Assembly: GCF_002288925.2 (NCBI RefSeq)
Contig: NW_022098092.1
Span: 869,498-933,497, forward strand
Length of the DNA stretch: 64,000 bases
Origin: Delphinapterus leucas
Taxonomy: Eukaryota > Chordata > Mammalia > Artiodactyla > Monodontidae
Reading direction: 5' to 3'
Part shown: one piece after another, positions 59,900-64,000 of the stretch
Layout: each line of letters opens with the position of its first letter
How positions within the stretch are numbered: the stretch's first letter is position 1
Position numbers and translations under genes: made by a program
Notes under the pieces: model-generated
Told to the model about the DNA's origin: nothing
The model's database searches: none
Seen by the model: the letters and a program-made list of their open reading frames with translations, nothing else

Positions 59900-60490
59900 G
59901 TAGAACGCTAAGATGGCCCCCAAGTTCCCTGGTGTAAACATACCTTCTCCCAGTCATTTAATCAAACACTAATCTAGATGCTTCTGTAGAAGAATGCTGC
60001 AAATGTAAGTAAGGTCCCAAATCAGTTGACCTTAAGACAGGGAGATGCTCCTTAGTGGGCCTGACCTAATCAGATGCGCCCTTAAAAGTGACAGGGTTCT
60101 TCCTGGCAAAAGAAATTCAAAGGGTAAGAGAGTCAACGTGGGGGAGATTCTCTGTTGCTGGCTTGGAAGATCGAAGGGTCTCTATGGCAAGAAATGCAGG
60201 TAGCTTCTAGCAGCTGAGGGCAGCCCTTGGCTTGCAAAGCAAAAGGGACCTCAGTCCTACAAACACAAGGAACTGAATTCTGCCAATGATCTGAATGACC
60301 TTGGAAGGGAATTTCCCCCAGAGCCTCCAGAAAACTTAGCCTTGATCTCAGTTTTGTGAGACCCTGAGCAGAAAACTGAGTCACGCAGTGCTGGACTTCT
60401 GACCCACAGATTTATGAAGTAATTAATGGGTATTATTTTAAGCTGCAAAGTTTGTGGTTAATTTTAGGCAGCAATAGAAAATGAATATAC
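59900..60490 (+). repeat. LTR-like relic upstream of F12
   Basis: Begins AACGCTAAGATGGCCCCCAA, includes TTGACCTTAAGACAGGGAG, GGGCCTGACCTAATCAGATG, CTACAAACACAAGGAACTGA, and ends TTATTTTAAGCTGCAAAGTT then GCAGCAATAGAAAATGAAT. This layout is that of an old solo LTR of a mammalian endogenous retroelement. No viral coding sequence remains. Confidence 0.6.
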
Positions 60491-60769
60491 TTCTCCATGG
60501 ACTCTAAGATTCCTAAAGTAGGGAGCTTCTCTTGGATCTCCTTAAACTCCTCATCCCCAATAGGACCCAAAACAAAGATGGTCCCTCTTCCTGCTTCCAG
60601 TTCCAGTATCTGGGAAAGAGAGGAGGATCCCCACTCCTTATTATGCTACTCACACCCACCAGCTCCCAACTTTCCCATCCTTGGGGGCCCACCAAGGAAA
60701 CTCTCTGCTTGGCTTTCCATAAACAGCCCAGGAGGGCAGCTCGACCAATCTCTGCTTCCCAGGCCTCAG

Positions 60770-60781
60770 GGACCTTTGACC
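60770..60781 (-). promoter_or_regulatory. F12: DR1 (HNF4-type) motif of the F12 promoter
   Basis: GGACCTTTGACC on + is GGTCAAAGGTCC on -, a direct repeat of AGGTCA-like halves spaced by one base, the preferred HNF4 site. It lies immediately upstream of the F12 start region and directly abuts the SINE at 60791. HNF4A control of F12 in liver is established in other mammals; binding here is inferred. Confidence 0.6.
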
Positions 60782-60790
60782 AGTTCTATT

Positions 60791-61146
60791 TTTTAAAAAA
60801 ATTATTATTTATTTATTTATTTTTGGCTGTGTTGGGTCTTCGTTGCTGCGCACAGGCTTTCTCTAGTTGTGGCGAGCGGGGGCTACTCTTCGTTGTGGTG
60901 CGTGGGCTTCTCATTGTGGTGGCTTCTCTTGTTGTGTAGCATGGGCTCTAGGCATGCAGACTTCAGTAGTTGTGGCATGTGGGCTCCAGTAGTTGTGGCT
61001 CGCAGGCTCTAGAGCACAGGCTCAGTAGTTGTGGCGCACAGGCTTAGTTGCTCCGCAGCATGTGGGATCTTCCTGGATCAGGGCTCGAACCCGTGTCCTC
61101 TGCATTGGCAGGCAGATTCTGAACCACTGCGCCACCTGGGAAGCCC
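60791..61146 (-). mobile_element. CHR-type SINE inserted at the F12 transcription start region
   Basis: Antisense full-length copy: A/T-rich tail, TTTTTGGCTGTGTTGGGTCT, GTAGTTGTGGC repeats, and head GCGCCACCTGGGAAGCCC. A perfect 13-bp target duplication, GACCAGTTCTATT, lies at 60778-60790 and 61147-61159. The right copy is followed by the F12 5'UTR; the left copy by nothing of F12. The element therefore lies between the promoter and the 5'UTR. Confidence 0.95.
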
Positions 61147-61152
61147 GACCAG

Positions 61153-61203
61153 TTCTATTGATCTGGACTCCTGGACAAGTGGTTGGACCAACAGACAGAC
61201 CCC
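61153..61203 (+). other. F12: F12 5'UTR remnant
   Basis: TCTATTGATCTGGACTCCTG followed by GACCAACAGACAGACCCC directly before the ATG matches, from memory, the short 5'UTR of human F12, which begins CTATTGATCTGG. Its first bases fall inside the right-hand target duplication of the SINE, so the native start site is almost exactly at the insertion point. Confidence 0.75.
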
Positions 61204-61685
61204 ATGAGGGCTCTGCTGCTCCTGGGGGTCCTGCTGGTGAGCCTGGAGTCAGCGGTTTTGGTGAAGGCTGTGGGAACCAGGAGGGTTGTACTGGGATGGC
61301 CCTGGGGGGTCCCTATCACAACCTTGGCCTCTGCCCATGACCTTTTAGTCTAGGTGATTGGAAGGCCTGTTTGGAAAGACTAGGCAAGCCTATAAGGCCA
61401 AAGTAGAGGAGAGAAAGACAGACAGTGCTGGTGGATATGAGGACATGGCCTGCATTACTGGGGGAGGGGGACCTTGAGGAGACAATGAGAGGAGGAAGGA
61501 GGGGGTCCAGGCCTTCTGAGGAAATCTCTGCATTTCTGGACTGTGAAAGGAAGCTGTGGACTAGCATGGGATCGGGGCAGGCAACGACTTTCTGGGAAAA
61601 TTCCCGGCTTTCTTCTCTCTCCCATAGACTCCACCTTGGAAAGCCCCCAAGCAGCATAAGTTCATAGAGAGTGAGCACACAGTGG
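61204..61685 (+). pseudogene. F12: Coagulation factor XII, exons 1-2 only (gene runs off the window)
   Basis: Factor XII is the liver-secreted zymogen that starts contact coagulation. Exon 1 is 61204-61260 (MRALLLLGVLLVSLESAVL, the signal peptide; donor GTGAAG). Exon 2 is 61628-61685 (TPPWKAPKQHKFIESEHTV plus one base; acceptor CCCATAG, donor GTAAGT). Both have the human lengths (57 and 58 nt) and phases and no stop codon. Exon 3, the fibronectin type II domain, is not found before 64000; intron 2 is long in human too. I call it a pseudogene because cetaceans are known to lack factor XII and carry an inactivated F12; in this window the only visible lesion is the SINE at the promoter. If the species were not a cetacean, the gene could be functional. 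Confidence 0.85.
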
Positions 61686-62067
61686 GTAAGTAGCCTGGGT
61701 CCACCTCCTGAGAGACCCTTGAACAGGGATGAGTATGGCAGGGAGTGTGCAGATTGTTAGTCTCTGGCCCTTGGGGTGAGGGGAAGGATCCTGGGCACTC
61801 TTCACTCTCATCCCCAGAGTTGTCTGGCTGGCATTCAGACCTGAGAGCCTACTATATGCCAGGTCTTGTGCGCATGGGTGCCGGGGATCCAGAGTGATAG
61901 TGAACTATGTGCTCCTTGAGGGCAAGGCTGGGGCTGTATCTGAGTGTCTGGTTCAGTACCTGCCAGTCTTCCTTGGTTTCCCCAGCCTCCCCCTTCCTTT
62001 CCTCTCCTCAATACATCTCGCAGGCATCAGTCATGCCACACAGAGGCCAGGGCCCTTGACAGACAAG

Positions 62068-62315
62068 GAAGGATCAAGAGCAGGGCTCTGGAGCCCAAAT
62101 GCCTCTGAATCCCAGCTTCATCACTTATGTGCTGGATGGCTCTACACCAATGACTTGACTTCTCCAAGCTTAAATCCCCACCTGTAAAACGAGGCTGGTA
62201 ATGGTAAAACTCTTAGGGTTGTGGAGAAGGAGAAATGAGTCATTAATCCCAGTGAGGCGCTCAGCCCACAGTTTGGTACATGGTAAATGCTTAAAATATA
62301 TTGGCTTTTATTATC
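62068..62315 (+). repeat. MIR element
   Basis: Sense MIR: GAGCAGGGCTCTGGAGCCCA, CCCAGCTTCATCACTTATGT, CACCTGTAAAACGAGG, GTGAGGCGCTCAGCC, ACATGGTAAATGCTTAAAAT. Confidence 0.75.
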
Positions 62316-63205
62316 AAGCTCCCTTTTAGATGGTAGATATCTGCCATCTTCCCCCTGCCATAGCTCCCCATTGCCTGTATTCTTCCAGGCACTAAATATT
62401 TACCTAGAATTGTAAACTAGATTGAGCCTGCCCTGGCAAGCCTGCCCTGATGGGATCAGGCCCAGCCCCTTAGCATGACACTGAGGCAATCCTGAGTACC
62501 TCACCTCCTCTCCTCAGCACTCCACACCTAGCCAAACTGCTCTCCTCCCTCTAGCCTGACTCAACCTAGCTGCTCTGCCCTTGCCTAATCACCTACTTAG
62601 GGTCCTACTCTTCCGTGTCCATTCCATTTGCATCTTAAAGGTCCGTCTCAGACCCCTCTCTCTTCCCTTAATGTCCTGTCCCTGATTTGGCCCTCAGCAC
62701 AAGCGTCATTGGGCCTCTAATAACAAAATAGCAGCTAATGTACTATGTGCCAGACTCTGTGTAAGTGTTTTATAGACACAATCTCGTTTAAGTTTCACAA
62801 CACTCCTCTGAAATAGAGTCAATTCTCATTATTCGTGGTAGTCATGTTCTATAAAGTCACCATGAACACTGAATTAGCAAAAACTGAACCATTGCTCCTA
62901 GAGGAAATATAGGGTTAGGTTTCTGTTAGCTCTGGTCACAACATTTTCATCAACATATAACCTTGTTTTATGTGTGATTCTGTTTAAAGACACCTTACTT
63001 AATATATATTGTTGATTCATTGATATTGAATTCATGGCCAGCAGCACTATAGCTCATGCCTGGACAAAGCTTATCTAACCCACAAGTGTTCTACATAATG
63101 TACATCACAGCCCTTTTGCACTTCGGAACACTGGACAGCACTTCAGCACTCTATTTGGGGGCCATTTTCAACAGCAAAATCATGTATCAAAAGCACAAAA
63201 TTTGA

Positions 63206-63413
63206 GGGCTTCCCTGGTGGCGCAGTGGTTGGGAGTCCGCCTGCCGATGCAGGGGACACGGGTTCGTGCCCCGGTCCAGGAAGATCCCACATGCTGTGGA
63301 GCGGCTGGGCCCGTGAGCCATGGCTGCTGAGCCTGCGCGTCTGCGGCCTGTGCTCCACAATGGGAGAAGCCACAACAGTGAGAGGCCCGCATACCGCAAA
63401 AAAAAAAAAAAAA
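63206..63413 (+). mobile_element. Short whale-abundant CHR-type SINE
   Basis: GGGCTTCCCTGGTGGCGCAG head, GGGTTCGTGCCCCGGTCC, GAGCCATGGCTGCTGAGCCT and a pure A tail. Perfect 15-bp target duplication AAGCACAAAATTTGA at 63191-63205 and 63414-63428. Confidence 0.95.
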
Positions 63414-63489
63414 AAGCACAAAATTTGAAAAGCATGGCACTAAATAGAGCATGAAAAGTACACTTGTTGAGAAGTAAGAAGAACTACAG

Positions 63490-64000
63490 TCCTGCAGCCT
63501 GTGGAACAAAAACCACATTCAGAGAAAGATAGATAAGATGAAAAGGCAGAGGGCTATGCACCAGATGAAGGAACAAGACAAACCCCCAGAAGAACAACTA
63601 AGTGAAGTGGAGATAGGCAACCTTCCAGAAAAAGAATTCAGGATAATGATAGTGAAGATGATCAAGGACCTCGGAAAAAGAATAGAGGCAAAAATTGAGA
63701 AGATGCAAGAAATGTTTAATAAAGATCTAGAAGAATTAAAGAACAAACAGAGATGAACAATACAATAACTGAAATGAAAAATACACTAGAAGGAATCAAT
63801 ACCAGAATAAGTGAGGCAAAAGAACAAATAAGTTACCTGGAAGACAGAATGGTGGAATTCACTGCTGCGGAACAGAATAAAGAAAAAGAATGACAAGAAA
63901 TGAAGACAGCCTAAGAGACCTCTGGGACAACATTAAACGCAACAACATTCACTTTATAGGGGTCCCAGAAGGAGAAGAGAGAGAGAAAGGACCCAAGAAA
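63490..64000 (+). mobile_element. L1 element, ORF1 region, disabled, cut by window end
   Basis: The frame starting at 63538 (MKRQRAMHQMKEQDKPPEEQ) is the L1 ORF1 N-terminus of artiodactyl type. It stops at 63754-63756 because of a small deletion; the reading continues in another frame (GINTRISEAKEQISYLEDRM) and stops again near 63892. The RNA-binding domain follows (ISYLED... then HFIGVPEGEE near 63950). Two frameshifts make it a dead copy. The 3' end lies beyond the window. Confidence 0.85.

Larger units (their letters stand above)
48131..60777. other. Repeat-dense spacer between GRK6 and F12
   Basis: Divergent genes flank 12.6 kb with no conserved coding exon. Content is mainly old LINE, LTR and DNA-transposon relics, eight or more CHR-type SINEs, and a truncated processed retrocopy at 54949-55246. 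Unique-looking stretches remain at 48131-48990, 50230-50880 and 55440-56050. Short open frames here fall in repeats. Confidence 0.75.
61686..64000 (+). other. F12: F12 intron 2 (partial)
   Basis: No third exon is seen. Contents: MIR at about 62068-62315, an AT-rich old repeat at about 62815-63190 and 63429-63470 that is split by the SINE at 63206, and an L1 start at about 63490. The rest (61690-62060, 62320-62810) is unremarkable. Confidence 0.65.

Noticed and set aside
63538..63756. 72-codon open frame as a host gene
   Set aside because: It is the N-terminus of L1 ORF1 followed by frameshifts.

Overview
This is nuclear DNA from a mammal, almost certainly a cetacean and probably a toothed whale. 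Two signs support this. The gene order matches human 5q35.3 read in reverse. The young repeats are tRNA-derived SINEs of the CHR type shared by whales, hippos and ruminants, several with intact target-site duplications and poly-A tails. One subgroup (34.8 kb, 58.0 kb and 63.2 kb) resembles the short subfamily that is abundant in whales. The species is inferred from repeats and synteny, not proven.

Layout. 1-4.6 kb is intergenic, with old repeats and a G-rich tract. 4.6-18.7 kb is DBN1 (drebrin) on the + strand: 15 exons including the neuron-specific drebrin A exon, all reading frames open. 19.3-28.4 kb is PRR7 on the - strand, tail to tail with DBN1: two coding exons and a probable noncoding first exon in a CpG island 7.5 kb upstream. 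28.5-32.3 kb is intergenic. 32.3-48.1 kb is GRK6 on the - strand: 16 coding exons, 582 codons, with a 6-residue insertion near the C-terminus. 48.1-60.8 kb is a repeat-dense spacer. 61.2 kb to the window end is the 5' end of F12 (coagulation factor XII) on the + strand, head to head with GRK6; exons 1 and 2 are visible and exon 3 is not in the window.

DBN1, PRR7 and GRK6 all have neuronal or signalling roles. Drebrin organises actin and Homer in dendritic spines. PRR7 is a postsynaptic and T-cell membrane adaptor. GRK6 phosphorylates active GPCRs. F12 is unrelated in function: it is a liver-secreted protease of contact coagulation, and cetaceans are known to lack it.

Most notable observations: (1) a CHR-type SINE sits exactly at the expected F12 transcription start, with its 13-bp target duplication overlapping an HNF4-type DR1 motif, so the native promoter is displaced by 369 bp from the 5'UTR; (2) a pair of ~150-bp inverted arms lies in PRR7 intron 1; (3) two perfect CRE palindromes lie just upstream of the PRR7 coding exon; (4) RFX X-box-like palindromes cluster in DBN1 intron 1; (5) the GRK6 tail carries an apparent 18-bp duplication; (6) a truncated antisense processed retrocopy with target duplications lies at 54.9 kb. 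I found no undescribed enzyme system, CRISPR array or operon; this is a eukaryotic locus. All exon boundaries were read by eye from splice signals and reading frame. Comparisons with human proteins are from memory.
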